Positions 36,779 to 45,846 of a DNA stretch of 64,000 nucleotides are shown here, in pieces. The notes under the pieces are model-generated. The model saw only the letters and a program-made list of their open reading frames with translations, had not been told where the DNA came from and ran no database searches. Position 1 is the stretch's first letter; each line of letters begins with the position of its first letter. Source of the DNA: JADCRZ01 sp037718865 (GTDB lineage Bacteria; Bacteroidota; Bacteroidia; Chitinophagales; Chitinophagaceae). A program made the translations under genes and the position numbers. The stretch is taken from positions 310,001 to 374,000 of the forward strand of contig JBBJMP010000001.1 in assembly GCA_037718865.1 (NCBI GenBank), given 5' to 3'.

Positions 36779-37111
36779 TTTTGAGAATGCTTCGTCTAAA
36801 AGCGCAGGGCTAATTACAGGACATACGAAGCATGGTTTAAATCAATCTATTGGCAGAGATGGGGACGGGGTGTAAATGCTGCCTCAAAATTAGATGCATT
36901 AAGAAATCCATTAAAAGTAGTCGTACAGTATGGGGACAAAACAAAGTATGTTGGGAAAAGTGCCCAGGTAGTTTTAAATAGTAACGGTAAGGTGATATCT
37001 GTTTTTGGTAAAAGTAGAGGGCCACAAATACACAATACCGGTAAAGGGAATGCTGCACTCCGCCGAGCTAAATCAATGGATTTGGAGTATGATTCCAAAA
37101 AAATAAGGTAA
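36762..37111 (+). pseudogene. Rhs toxin tip remnant (small RNase-like domain, two frames)
   Basis: The tip reads NTASNFENASSKSAGLITGH then TKHGLNQSIGRDG in one frame, and after a frameshift near 36865 continues GVNAASKLDALRNPLKVVVQ, ending SMDLEYDSKKIR at 37111. The H-x-x-x-Q-x-I-x-R...LDALRNP...VVLNSNGKVISV layout resembles small BECR/DUF4258-like RNase toxins; this is inference. As it stands no full toxin can be made without a frame change. Confidence 0.5.
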
Positions 37112-37112
37112 A

Positions 37113-37394
37113 ATGTTAAGTATAAAAATTGCTAGTGCTGATTTATGTTACTTGATTGAAAGTAACTTTGAGAAAACTATCATTGATAGCCTTAAACATA
37201 ATCATTTCAAAAAATTCGATACGGTTTATTTAAATATAGAAAAACCTATTGCTGAGCTCATCCTAGATTATTTAGGTAATGAGTTAATGCGAGCAGGAAT
37301 TCGTGAAAATGGCGAACCCAATGATTTTGGAATAATGCTTGAAAGTATTATTGACAAATTTTCCAGGGAGGTTTACGGTCCTGACCCAAATTAA
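37113..37394 (+). CDS. Probable immunity protein of the Rhs toxin
   Basis: 93 residues, begins MLSIKIASADLCYLIESNFE. The ATG is one base after the toxin stop (TAAAATG), the usual place of a cognate immunity gene. Acidic, no signal or membrane helix, so cytoplasmic. No known immunity family recognised. Its AT-rich composition matches the toxin tip, and unlike the toxin it has an intact frame. Confidence 0.65.
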   Translation: MLSIKIASADLCYLIESNFEKTIIDSLKHNHFKKFDTVYLNIEKPIAELILDYLGNELMRAGIRENGEPNDFGIMLESIIDKFSREVYGPDPN

Positions 37395-37433
37395 ATTTCC
37401 AATAGCATAACGATCCCATCAGCCTCCCATCAA

Positions 37434-37479
37434 GGCACGAGTACTCCTCTGCACAAGGCCAAGGCCGCATACTCGCACC
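37434..37479. repeat. Right imperfect direct repeat flanking the Rhs cassette
   Basis: 46 bp, partner of 32579-32623. It lies 40 bp after the immunity gene stop and 63 bp before serC. Runs from GGCACGAGTAC to GCATACTCGCACC. Confidence 0.6.
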
Positions 37480-37541
37480 CCCAAACCCCAAAACGCCGAA
37501 CTTTTCGTTACTTTGCTGCTTTAAAAAAAAGTTGCACAAGC

Positions 37542-38612
37542 ATGGCTATACATAACTTTAATGCAGGCCCCAGTATTTTACCTAAGTCCGTTTTTGAAGA
37601 AGCATCACGCGCTATCATCGATTTCAACAATACCGGCTTGTCTATTTTAGAGATTGGCCACCGTACCAGCCTTTTTCAATCGGTTATGGACGAAGCCATC
37701 GCATTGGTGAAAGAACTTATGCAACTGGAAAACACCAGGGAAGTATTGTTCCTTCACGGAGGAGCCTCCACCCAGTTTTTTCAGGTTCCGATGAACATAT
37801 TAAATGATGATGAAACCGCAGCTTACCTTGACTGTGGCGTATGGGGAACAAAAGCCATCAAGGAGGCAAAGACGTTTGGCCAGGTAGATGTAGTAGCCAG
37901 TTCGAAAGATAAAAATTATACTTATATACCTAAAGACGTCATTGTTCCGTCAGACGTGAAATATTATCACTACACAACGAACAACACAATCGAAGGAACG
38001 CAAATGCATTTCGTGCCTGATGCAAACATTCCGCTGATAGCTGACATGAGCAGTGATATATTGAGCAGGGCAATGGATTTTAACCGGTATGCGCTCATCT
38101 ATGCCGGTGCCCAGAAAAATATCGGTGCAGCAGGTGTAAACCTGGTGATCGTCGACAAGCAAATCTTAGGCAAGGTGCAACGCAAGTTGCCCTCCATGAT
38201 GGATTACCGCATGCATATAGAGAATGGTTCCATGTTAAATACTCCACCGGTGTTTGCCGTATACGTATGCCTGCTTACGCTCAGGTGGCTGAAGAGCCGG
38301 GGAGGCATTGCCGGGATTGAAAAGTTAAATAATGCAAAGGCCAACCTGCTTTATAATACGCTTGACAGGCTGCCGGTGTTTAAACCAACGGTGGCAAAAG
38401 AAGACCGGAGCAAGATGAACGTGGTATTTATCATAGAAGATGCGGCGCTGGAACAAGAATTTCTTGACATCTGCAAAAAAGAAGGTATGATAGGAATTAA
38501 AGGACATAGGAACGTCGGAGGGTTCAGGGTTAGTTTATACAACGCCCTCGACATATCCAGCGTGACCGAACTAACCGGAATGATGGAACACTTTGCTCAA
38601 ACAAAAGCTTAA
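37542..38612 (+). CDS. serC: Phosphoserine aminotransferase
   Basis: 356 residues, full length. PLP-dependent class V aminotransferase converting 3-phosphohydroxypyruvate and glutamate to phosphoserine in serine synthesis. HNFNAGPSILPKSVFEEASR at the start; FLHGGASTQF; the PLP lysine is ~192 in YAGAQKNIGAAG; GHRNVGGFRVSLYNA at the end. In many Bacteroidota serA lies between serC and the DUF1015 gene; here they are adjacent with only 23 bp between. Confidence 0.95.
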   Translation: MAIHNFNAGPSILPKSVFEEASRAIIDFNNTGLSILEIGHRTSLFQSVMDEAIALVKELMQLENTREVLFLHGGASTQFFQVPMNILNDDETAAYLDCGVWGTKAIKEAKTFGQVDVVASSKDKNYTYIPKDVIVPSDVKYYHYTTNNTIEGTQMHFVPDANIPLIADMSSDILSRAMDFNRYALIYAGAQKNIGAAGVNLVIVDKQILGKVQRKLPSMMDYRMHIENGSMLNTPPVFAVYVCLLTLRWLKSRGGIAGIEKLNNAKANLLYNTLDRLPVFKPTVAKEDRSKMNVVFIIEDAALEQEFLDICKKEGMIGIKGHRNVGGFRVSLYNALDISSVTELTGMMEHFAQTKA

Positions 38613-38635
38613 CCTCTAAATTCTTTTATATTTTA

Positions 38636-39865
38636 ATGGCAACAATAACACCTTTTAAAGCATTGAGGCCGCAGGCCCAGTTCGCAAGGCAGGTTGCATC
38701 CCGCCCCTACGATGTGCTTAACAGCCAAGAGGCAAAGATAGAAGCGCAGGGCAACCCATACTCTTTTTTGCACATCACCAAGCCGGAAATTGATCTTCCT
38801 GAAAATACCGACGTGTATTCCCCGGCCGTTTATCAAAAAGCCACTGAAAATTTAAAGGCTTTCCTGCAACGGGATGTACTTTTCCGCGAAAATAAACCCT
38901 GTTATTATATATATCAGCTTATCATGAATAACAGAAGCCAGACTGGTTTGGTATGCGTCTCTGCTGTTGACGACTATGAAAATAATATAATAAAAAAGCA
39001 TGAATTTACGCGCCCCGATAAGGAGCAGGACCGCATCAACCATATTCAGATATCCGGTGCACAGACAGGCAATGTATTCCTCGCTTACCGGAATAATCAA
39101 CAAGTTGATTCGATTATCGACCAATGGAAGCAGCGTTATACCGCGGTGTATGATTTCAGCACGGAAGATGGAATCCGCCATTCCATCTGGGTAGTAAACA
39201 ACGATTCAATCATTCAACAAATTTCACAGTTATTTGCCACCGCTGTAGATGAAACCTATATCGCCGACGGCCATCATCGAGCGGCAAGCGCTGCCAAAGT
39301 AAGAAAAGCCCTGGGTGATAAGGTCACGGTAAATGCAGGTTATTTCCTGACTACCCTGTTCCCTTCTAATCAGTTGCAAATCATGGATTATAACCGGGTA
39401 GTTAGAGATTTGAACGGTTTGGAAGAAGACGCATTCCTCGATCTCGTAGCACAACAATTCGAGGTAGAAAAATCTACCGTTCAGCATGCGCCGGCACACT
39501 TACATGATTTTGGCATGTACCTGAGTTCGGGATGGCACAAATTAACAGCCCGTGAAGGTTCGTATACAGAAGATCCGATTGGCGTGCTGGATGTAAGCAT
39601 TTTGCAGAATAATCTGCTTGACAAGATCCTGAATATTAAAGATCAGCGAACAGATAAGCGTATCGATTTTGTGGGAGGGATACGTGGATTGGGCGAACTG
39701 GAAAAGAGGGTAAACAGCGGAGAGATGAAAGTGGCCTTCAGTTTATACCCTGTCAGCATACAGCAATTATTTGACATTGCCGACAGCAACAATGTAATGC
39801 CGCCAAAAAGCACCTGGTTTGAACCTAAATTGCGGGATGGTTTATTTACCCATTTGATAGATTAA
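38636..39865 (+). CDS. DUF1015 family protein
   Basis: 409 residues. ITPFKALRPQAQFARQVASR with PYDVLNSQEA is the family start; TYIADGHHRAASAAKVRKAL the conserved core. Often next to serine-synthesis genes (serC/serA), as here, suggesting a related role, but the biochemistry is unknown. It begins 23 bp after serC. Confidence 0.9.
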   Translation: MATITPFKALRPQAQFARQVASRPYDVLNSQEAKIEAQGNPYSFLHITKPEIDLPENTDVYSPAVYQKATENLKAFLQRDVLFRENKPCYYIYQLIMNNRSQTGLVCVSAVDDYENNIIKKHEFTRPDKEQDRINHIQISGAQTGNVFLAYRNNQQVDSIIDQWKQRYTAVYDFSTEDGIRHSIWVVNNDSIIQQISQLFATAVDETYIADGHHRAASAAKVRKALGDKVTVNAGYFLTTLFPSNQLQIMDYNRVVRDLNGLEEDAFLDLVAQQFEVEKSTVQHAPAHLHDFGMYLSSGWHKLTAREGSYTEDPIGVLDVSILQNNLLDKILNIKDQRTDKRIDFVGGIRGLGELEKRVNSGEMKVAFSLYPVSIQQLFDIADSNNVMPPKSTWFEPKLRDGLFTHLID

Positions 39866-39879
39866 CATAGCAAAGCTTT

Positions 39880-40305
39880 ATGGACACGCAGGAACAGGAA
39901 GACATCCAGGCCTTGTTACAAATCTTTTTACCTTTTGCCGAAGAACTGTTGGTTAAGTATGGTGAATTTCATCCTTATGCAGGCGCAACAACGATAACCG
40001 GTGAATTCGTTTCAGTTGGTTCGCACAAGACCACTGACCATCCTGACTCCAGGAAGGCAATCAACCAATTAAAGCATACTGCTCAATCCGGAAGTGACCA
40101 ATACCTGGTAGTGGCCGTATTTTACGAGGCTATCTCAAAAGACGGCCAAACCGGGGAGACCGCTGATGCCATCGGTGTTTTTGTTGAACATAAAGAGAGC
40201 GAAACGGCTTACGAATTCCTGTATGCCTACCGGGTGGACGATAATAAAACATTTGCGGTGGATGACAGCTACGGAACTATGGTGCCAAAAGAGATCTTTA
40301 ATTAA
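39880..40305 (+). CDS. Hypothetical protein in the serC operon
   Basis: 141 residues, soluble and acidic, beginning MDTQEQEDIQALLQIFLPFA. Contains YGEFHPYAGATTITGEFVSV and YLVVAVFYEAIS, with regular beta strands. No family recognised. It starts 14 bp after the DUF1015 stop, so it belongs to the serC-DUF1015 transcription unit. Confidence 0.65.
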   Translation: MDTQEQEDIQALLQIFLPFAEELLVKYGEFHPYAGATTITGEFVSVGSHKTTDHPDSRKAINQLKHTAQSGSDQYLVVAVFYEAISKDGQTGETADAIGVFVEHKESETAYEFLYAYRVDDNKTFAVDDSYGTMVPKEIFN

Positions 40306-40351
40306 GTCCGGGTGTGCGAATATCATCCTCGACTTTACAAACCCTTTATTT

Positions 40352-40359
40352 TACCTTTG
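40352..40359 (+). promoter_or_regulatory. -7 promoter box TACCTTTG before the TPR gene
   Basis: A perfect TAnnTTTG box 83 bp ahead of the TPR start. No good -33 TTTG at the right distance, so support is partial. Confidence 0.35.
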
Positions 40360-40441
40360 TCCGTTAAGTAACTGACTCCATAAAGATTAAGCCCCATCGG
40401 CTTTGATTTTCAGGTTGTTCAGGAGTCTTAATTTTCCGCAA

Positions 40442-41452
40442 ATGAAATATATAATCATATTCACGTACCTGGTGTTGTCTGTCAATGGGTTTGCCCAGCA
40501 ACCGGATGCCAATACTTTACATGAAACGGCTAAGGGCTTTGTAAAGCAGGGCGACTATTCCAATGCGGTATTGGTTCTTAACCGCGCCCTGCAACAGGAT
40601 CCGGAAAATATTGAAATGCTGAAAGACCTTGCTTTTGCCCAATACCTGCAAAGAGACTTTCCCAGGGCCCTTGAAACCATTAAGCCATTATTGGACAGGA
40701 AAGATGTGGATGTGCAGGCCTACCAAATAGCCGGTCTGATATATAAGGCAAATGAGGACAAAAATGAAATTGAAAAGCTGTATAAAAAGGGGTTAAAAAA
40801 ATTTCCCGAAAGCGGTGTATTATATAATGAGTATGGTGAATTCTTATGGGCCAAACAAGATTTTAATGCGATCAAACAGTGGGAAAAAGGCATTGAAATA
40901 GATCCCAACCATTCAGGCAATTATTACAACGCGTCCAAATATTACTATTTCACAGTAGATAAAGTATGGAGCATCATCTATGGCGAGATTTTTATCAACA
41001 TGGAAAGTTACAGCCGCCGCAGCATCGAAATAAAAAATCTCCTGCTGGATAGCTATAAAAAAATGTTTACCGATCCTGACATCATGAAGAACCAAAACAG
41101 CAAGAACGAATTCACCAACGCATACCTTAACACGGTGAACCGTCAATCTGGTATTGCTTCTATCGGCATGACCCCTGAATCGCTGACCATGATCAGAACA
41201 CGATTCGTGCTTGACTGGGATGACAAGTATGCGTCAAAATTTCCCTTCCGACTGTTTGAATACCATCGCCAGCTCCTGAGAGAAGGTCTGTTTGATGCCT
41301 ACAACCAGTGGCTATTCGGATCCATACAAAATCTTACTGCCTTTCAAAATTGGACTAACACACACGCCCAGGTTTATAACGAATTCAATAATTTTTATCG
41401 GGGCCGCGTTTTTAAATTGCCTGCCGGACAGAACTACCAAACTAAACAATAA
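40442..41452 (+). CDS. Secreted tetratricopeptide repeat protein
   Basis: 336 residues from the ATG at 40442 (MKYIIIFTYLVLSVNGFAQQ), a clean signal peptide. The in-frame ATG at 40403 would bury it behind 13 residues. Several TPR units follow (~25-175; NAVLVLNRALQQDPENIEML, GVLYNEYGEFLWAKQDF), then a helical domain with the DP-rich segment MFTDPDIMKN. Periplasmic. Function unknown. Confidence 0.8.
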   Translation: MKYIIIFTYLVLSVNGFAQQPDANTLHETAKGFVKQGDYSNAVLVLNRALQQDPENIEMLKDLAFAQYLQRDFPRALETIKPLLDRKDVDVQAYQIAGLIYKANEDKNEIEKLYKKGLKKFPESGVLYNEYGEFLWAKQDFNAIKQWEKGIEIDPNHSGNYYNASKYYYFTVDKVWSIIYGEIFINMESYSRRSIEIKNLLLDSYKKMFTDPDIMKNQNSKNEFTNAYLNTVNRQSGIASIGMTPESLTMIRTRFVLDWDDKYASKFPFRLFEYHRQLLREGLFDAYNQWLFGSIQNLTAFQNWTNTHAQVYNEFNNFYRGRVFKLPAGQNYQTKQ

Positions 41453-41510
41453 AGCACCGGCTTTTTTGTTTGTTCCTTTTTACTTAATTTGATAGAATAA
41501 CTCATTCATT

Positions 41511-43292
41511 ATGACCGAACCCAAACGATTGTTTGATTGCATCAGGTATCACCTTGAGAGAAAACCTTTAGATGACATGCTGGTTGCAAAAGAAAACGGC
41601 CAATGGAAAAAATACAGTACACGTGAGGTAAGTGATATTGTAAACAAATTAAGCGCAGGCTTAATAAATCTTGGTTATGGCTGTGGAGACATGAGTGAAG
41701 AAGGGAGGGATAAAATTGCTATTCTGGCTAAAAATCGCCCCGAGTGGATCATGCTCGACCTGGCCGTACAGCAGATCGGCGCCGTATTAACGCCGGTTTA
41801 CCCTACCATTAATGTAAACGAATTGGAATTTGTGTTAAAGGATGCGCAGGTAAAGGTGGTATTTGTAAATGATGAAGACCTGTACCATAAAGTGGTCAGC
41901 ATAAAAGATAGGATACCATCGCTCAAAGAGATCTACACATTTGAGCACGTAACCAATGCCAGGCATTGGAAAGAAGTGCTGGACAAAAGCTCGCCGGAAG
42001 CCATAGAAACGATCAAGACTGTTTCCGACCGGATAACCTATGAAGACCTGGCAACCATTATATATACTTCGGGAACGACCGGCGTCCCTAAGGGTGTTAT
42101 GTTAAGCCACCGTAATATTTTAAGTAACGTTCTGGCTTCCATACCCTGTTTCCCTCCCGGCGACAATCTGCGGGCCCTGAGTTTTCTCCCGCTGAATCAT
42201 ATTTTCGAGCGCATGGTGAGCTACCTCTTTCTTTTTAAAGGAACTTCCATCTATTACGCCGAAGGACTGGAAACAATCGGCGAAAATCTGAAAGAAGTAA
42301 ACCCACATATATTTACCACGGTGCCCCGCCTGCTGGAAAAAGTGTATGACCGGATCATGTCAAAAGGTTTGGAACTTACAGGCATGAAACGAAAGTTATT
42401 TTTCTGGGCGCATGAGCTAGCTGCTAAGTACGATATTAACAAAGATCTCGGCGTTGGTTATAATCTTCAGCTTGCTTTGGCAAACAAGCTCATCTTCAAT
42501 AAGTGGCGAGAGGCACTTGGTAATGAAGTGAAGTGCATTGTAACAGGAGGCGCGGCATGCCAGGTCAGGCTGATCCGTATTTTTACCGCCGCCAAAATTA
42601 TTATCATGGAAGGTTACGGTTTAACAGAGACATCTCCGGTGATCAGTGTAAACCGTTACGAGGTCAGTGGCAGAATGTTTGGAACCGTTGGACCACTTAT
42701 CGATGGCGTAAAAGTAAAAATTGCGGAAGATGGGGAAATTTTATGCATGGGGCCTAATGTGATGATGGGTTATTATAAAAGGCCTGAACTTACCGATGAA
42801 AGCATTATAAACGGCTGGTATCATACAGGAGACATCGGGATGATCGTAGACAATACCTTTTTAAAGATCACGGACCGTAAAAAAGAATTATTTAAAACTA
42901 GCGGCGGAAAATACGTTGCTCCCCTTCCCATTGAAAATAAACTGAAAGAATCCAGGTACGTCGAACAGGTGATGGTAGTCGGGGCAGAAAAAAAGTACGT
43001 TGGTGCGCTCATCGTTCCTTCCTTCCCGAACGTAAAAGATTGGTTGCGCCAGCAAAATATACCATTTACCACCAATGAAGAAATTATTCACAATGTAAAA
43101 GTGCAGAACCTGTTTAAAGACCTGGTAGAAAGCTTCAATAAATATTTCAATCATGTTGAACAAATCAAGCGTTTTGAACTATTGTCTGATGACTGGAGTG
43201 TTGAAAGCGGTGAGATGACACCAAAGCTAAGCCTGAAACGCAAAGTGGTGCTGGAGAAATACAGGGATTCTATTGAGCGGATTTACGCATAA
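41511..43292 (+). CDS. Long-chain fatty acid-CoA ligase (AMP-binding)
   Basis: 593 residues. Adenylate-forming enzyme: the P-loop IIYTSGTTGVPKGVMLSH (~178-195), MEGYGLTETSPVISV (~366) and YHTGDIGMIVDNTFLKITDR (~425-445). Relatives activate long-chain fatty acids for degradation or lipid synthesis. The C-terminal lysine region is KLSLKRKVVLEKY. The downstream kinase gene begins close to or overlapping its end. Confidence 0.9.
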   Translation: MTEPKRLFDCIRYHLERKPLDDMLVAKENGQWKKYSTREVSDIVNKLSAGLINLGYGCGDMSEEGRDKIAILAKNRPEWIMLDLAVQQIGAVLTPVYPTINVNELEFVLKDAQVKVVFVNDEDLYHKVVSIKDRIPSLKEIYTFEHVTNARHWKEVLDKSSPEAIETIKTVSDRITYEDLATIIYTSGTTGVPKGVMLSHRNILSNVLASIPCFPPGDNLRALSFLPLNHIFERMVSYLFLFKGTSIYYAEGLETIGENLKEVNPHIFTTVPRLLEKVYDRIMSKGLELTGMKRKLFFWAHELAAKYDINKDLGVGYNLQLALANKLIFNKWREALGNEVKCIVTGGAACQVRLIRIFTAAKIIIMEGYGLTETSPVISVNRYEVSGRMFGTVGPLIDGVKVKIAEDGEILCMGPNVMMGYYKRPELTDESIINGWYHTGDIGMIVDNTFLKITDRKKELFKTSGGKYVAPLPIENKLKESRYVEQVMVVGAEKKYVGALIVPSFPNVKDWLRQQNIPFTTNEEIIHNVKVQNLFKDLVESFNKYFNHVEQIKRFELLSDDWSVESGEMTPKLSLKRKVVLEKYRDSIERIYA

Positions 43293-43305
43293 GCTCCCCC
43301 GTCTA

Positions 43306-45744
43306 ATGTCTCTTAAAAAAGAACCAACGTTTCAGATGAACCCTGTTGAAAGATTGACTGAGCTGAAATTTATTTATCTTCCAGATTTTGCCCGGTATTT
43401 ACGGGACTGCCGGCTTGACGACTTTGTTAAAGAACAATTGAGATTGTCGAGAGAAGTGAAACTGCCGCTTCTTCAATACTTTGAATCGCTCTCAGAAGAG
43501 CAGATCATTGAAATCTCCAAACAGGCATCACAGGAATTTTTAACGTATTTGACAGACAACAGAGCAAAGGAACAAATAGCTGATTCACTGGAAAAATGGC
43601 TGTCCGACCAGTTGCCTAAAGTAACGCGCGAACAAGTTGTTGCTGAAGATATTACCCTGGTAAGTTTTATTCGCAAACAGGCGTTTCTGGCATTTTTGCA
43701 GGCGTATACAAAGGATCCTGAGAAATTGATTGCTACAATACAAGAAATAGACCGCTTCATTCTGAAATCTGAAACGGCACTAAATCATACCTATATTCAG
43801 CTGCTTCAAGATCGGATCAACGATATAGTTCAGCGGCTTCAACGCAGCGAAGAACTACATACACAGGCGCAGGCCATTACCCATATCGGTAATTATACAC
43901 TTGACCTTTCCAATAACAGCCTGGTATGGTCGGATGAATTATACCGTATCTATGAACTGGATCCGAAAATAAAAGAGATCGACAGGGAAAGAATCTTTCA
44001 ATACAATCATCCTGATGATCGCGCTTTGGTGAGCGATAGTATTGGATATGCTATTTCAACCCTCGAGCCTTTTAATTTTCATTATCGTATCGTATTGCCT
44101 GACAAGATCAAAATATTGCAAGCCAGGGGCGAAGTGCTGGTTGATGAATCGGGCAAAGCATCCATGCTGCTGGGAACTGCACAGGATGTGACCGAAAGAC
44201 AGCAACTGATAGGACGCCTGCAACAGAGTGAAGATCTGTATAAGCAGGCCCAGGCTCTTACCCATATTGGCAACTGGTCCTGGGACCTGATTTTGGATAA
44301 GATCACCTGGTCTGATGAACTATACCACATCTATGGACTGGATGAAGGATCAAGGGAGATCAGCTTGAAAAAATTCATGTCTGTTATTCATCCGAAAGAC
44401 AGGAACCTGATTCTTCAAAACATACACAAACAGCACGATCTTCATTACAGGGTTAAATTGCCGGATGGAACCATAAAATTTATCCATGGTAAAGGAGAAC
44501 TTTTATATGATCGTAATGGCGTTCCCTGCAAAGTGATCGGCACATCACAGGATGTTACAGAAGAAAAACTAATAGAAAAACAACTTCGGGAAAATCAAAT
44601 CTTCATTCAGAAAATTGCGGACGCTACGCCTTCCATCATTGCTTCTTATAATATACATACCGGCAAATATGTTTTTATAAACCAGGGCATTGAAAAATTG
44701 CTGGGGTATGGTCCGGAAATGGTATTTAAACAGGGCGTCCCCTTTTTTGCAGACCTTATCCATCCCGAAGACGCTGCTATGCTGATGGAAAAAAACAGCA
44801 AGGCTTTAGAACTGGCCAACAGGTCCTCATCTGCAGAAAGTAATGAAATGATCGTAGAATTTCAATACCGCATGCGGCATAAGAACGGCAACTACAGGTG
44901 GTTTCATACCTATGGAACCGTCTTTGACCGCAACGCTGAGGCACAGGTTGAACATGTACTGAACATTTCAATAGATATTACCGAAAGAATGGAAGCTGAA
45001 CAGGTATTGTTCGAAAAAAATCTGGAGCTGCAGCAGTCAAATGCAAGCCTGGAAGAATTCGCTTCTGTAGCCAGTCACGACCTCCAGGAACCACTGCGGA
45101 AAATTTCCACTTTTGGCGACAGGCTTCTAACTACCCAAAAGGAATACCTGAATGAAGATGGTAAGACCTATCTTGAAAAGATCATCTTATCATCATTACG
45201 GATGCAGCAAATGATCCACGACCTCCTTTCGATTTCCATGATTTCAGGGGACAAGTCATTCCAGCCGTACAGCCTTGAAAAAATACTGGCGGAAGTCTTG
45301 CAAACGCTTGAATACCAGATTGAAGAAAACAAGGTAATTATTGACTCGGGGCCCCTTCCTGAAGCTAATGTCGTCCCATCCCAGTTCAGGCAGCTTTTTC
45401 AAAACCTGCTTAGCAACTCCTTGAAGTTCGCAAGGGCTGACACGAAACTGCGGGTCTCTATCGTTTCATCCATACATAAACCCGCTGAAGTAAACCAATT
45501 TCAAGTGTCTAAGGCACCTGAATACCTTAAGATAATTTTTTCTGACAATGGCATAGGGTTTAATAAAATATTTGCAGATAAGATTTTTGTCATCTTCCAG
45601 CGTCTGCATTCTAAAAGCGAATACGAAGGAACTGGAATAGGGTTGGCTATCTGCAAAAAAATTGTTGAAAATCATGGCGGCGTTATTTCGGCAAGCGGTA
45701 CGCTAAACGAGGGTGCCAGCTTTACTATTATTATTCCCAGATAA
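43306..45744 (+). CDS. Soluble PAS-domain sensor histidine kinase
   Basis: 812 residues from the ATG at 43306; a TTG at 43273 would overlap the ligase by 20 bases. No membrane helix. An N-terminal helical domain (~15-180) is followed by three PAS-type domains (~205-290, 330-415, 450-580), each with ITERxEAE-like ends (AQDVTERQQL, SQDVTEEKLI, SIDITERMEA), then HisKA with FASVASHDLQEPLRKISTFG (the His of SHDLQEP) and HATPase (NLLSNSLKFA, FSDNGIGF, GTGIGLAICKKIV). A cytoplasmic signal sensor; no response regulator is adjacent, so partner and cue are unknown. Confidence 0.92.
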   Translation: MSLKKEPTFQMNPVERLTELKFIYLPDFARYLRDCRLDDFVKEQLRLSREVKLPLLQYFESLSEEQIIEISKQASQEFLTYLTDNRAKEQIADSLEKWLSDQLPKVTREQVVAEDITLVSFIRKQAFLAFLQAYTKDPEKLIATIQEIDRFILKSETALNHTYIQLLQDRINDIVQRLQRSEELHTQAQAITHIGNYTLDLSNNSLVWSDELYRIYELDPKIKEIDRERIFQYNHPDDRALVSDSIGYAISTLEPFNFHYRIVLPDKIKILQARGEVLVDESGKASMLLGTAQDVTERQQLIGRLQQSEDLYKQAQALTHIGNWSWDLILDKITWSDELYHIYGLDEGSREISLKKFMSVIHPKDRNLILQNIHKQHDLHYRVKLPDGTIKFIHGKGELLYDRNGVPCKVIGTSQDVTEEKLIEKQLRENQIFIQKIADATPSIIASYNIHTGKYVFINQGIEKLLGYGPEMVFKQGVPFFADLIHPEDAAMLMEKNSKALELANRSSSAESNEMIVEFQYRMRHKNGNYRWFHTYGTVFDRNAEAQVEHVLNISIDITERMEAEQVLFEKNLELQQSNASLEEFASVASHDLQEPLRKISTFGDRLLTTQKEYLNEDGKTYLEKIILSSLRMQQMIHDLLSISMISGDKSFQPYSLEKILAEVLQTLEYQIEENKVIIDSGPLPEANVVPSQFRQLFQNLLSNSLKFARADTKLRVSIVSSIHKPAEVNQFQVSKAPEYLKIIFSDNGIGFNKIFADKIFVIFQRLHSKSEYEGTGIGLAICKKIVENHGGVISASGTLNEGASFTIIIPR

Positions 45745-45784
45745 CATTTCTGTGCACCATTATTAGCTTATTGTGTTGAAAGAA

Positions 45785-45808
45785 AAATCCCCCCATACGG
45801 GAGGATTT
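45785..45808. terminator. Hairpin between convergent kinase and holin-like genes
   Basis: AAATCCCCCC - ATAC - GGGAGGATTT, a 10-bp stem with one mismatch, between two convergent genes, 41 bp after the kinase stop and 39 bp before the other gene's stop. Probably bidirectional. Confidence 0.65.
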
Positions 45809-45846
45809 GTTATTCACAGCCCTAACCTGAGCTTAATTCTTTCACT

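Larger units (their letters stand above)
32758..37111 (+). pseudogene. Rhs/YD-repeat polymorphic toxin gene broken by frameshifts
   Basis: One ancestral gene can be read through four frame changes: a signal-peptide start at 32758 (MTTKDLLRLPFLSGALLAAL), a long YD-repeat core, an Rhs-end segment and a toxin tip ending at 37111. Breaks lie near 32838-32849 (in a C4G4 tract, one base missing), 36150-36160 (one or four bases missing at the YYPFG motif), 36748-36762 (one extra) and 36861-36874 (one missing). Neighbouring genes are intact, so general sequencing error is an unlikely cause, though homopolymer error cannot be excluded. The pieces are listed separately below. Confidence 0.7.
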
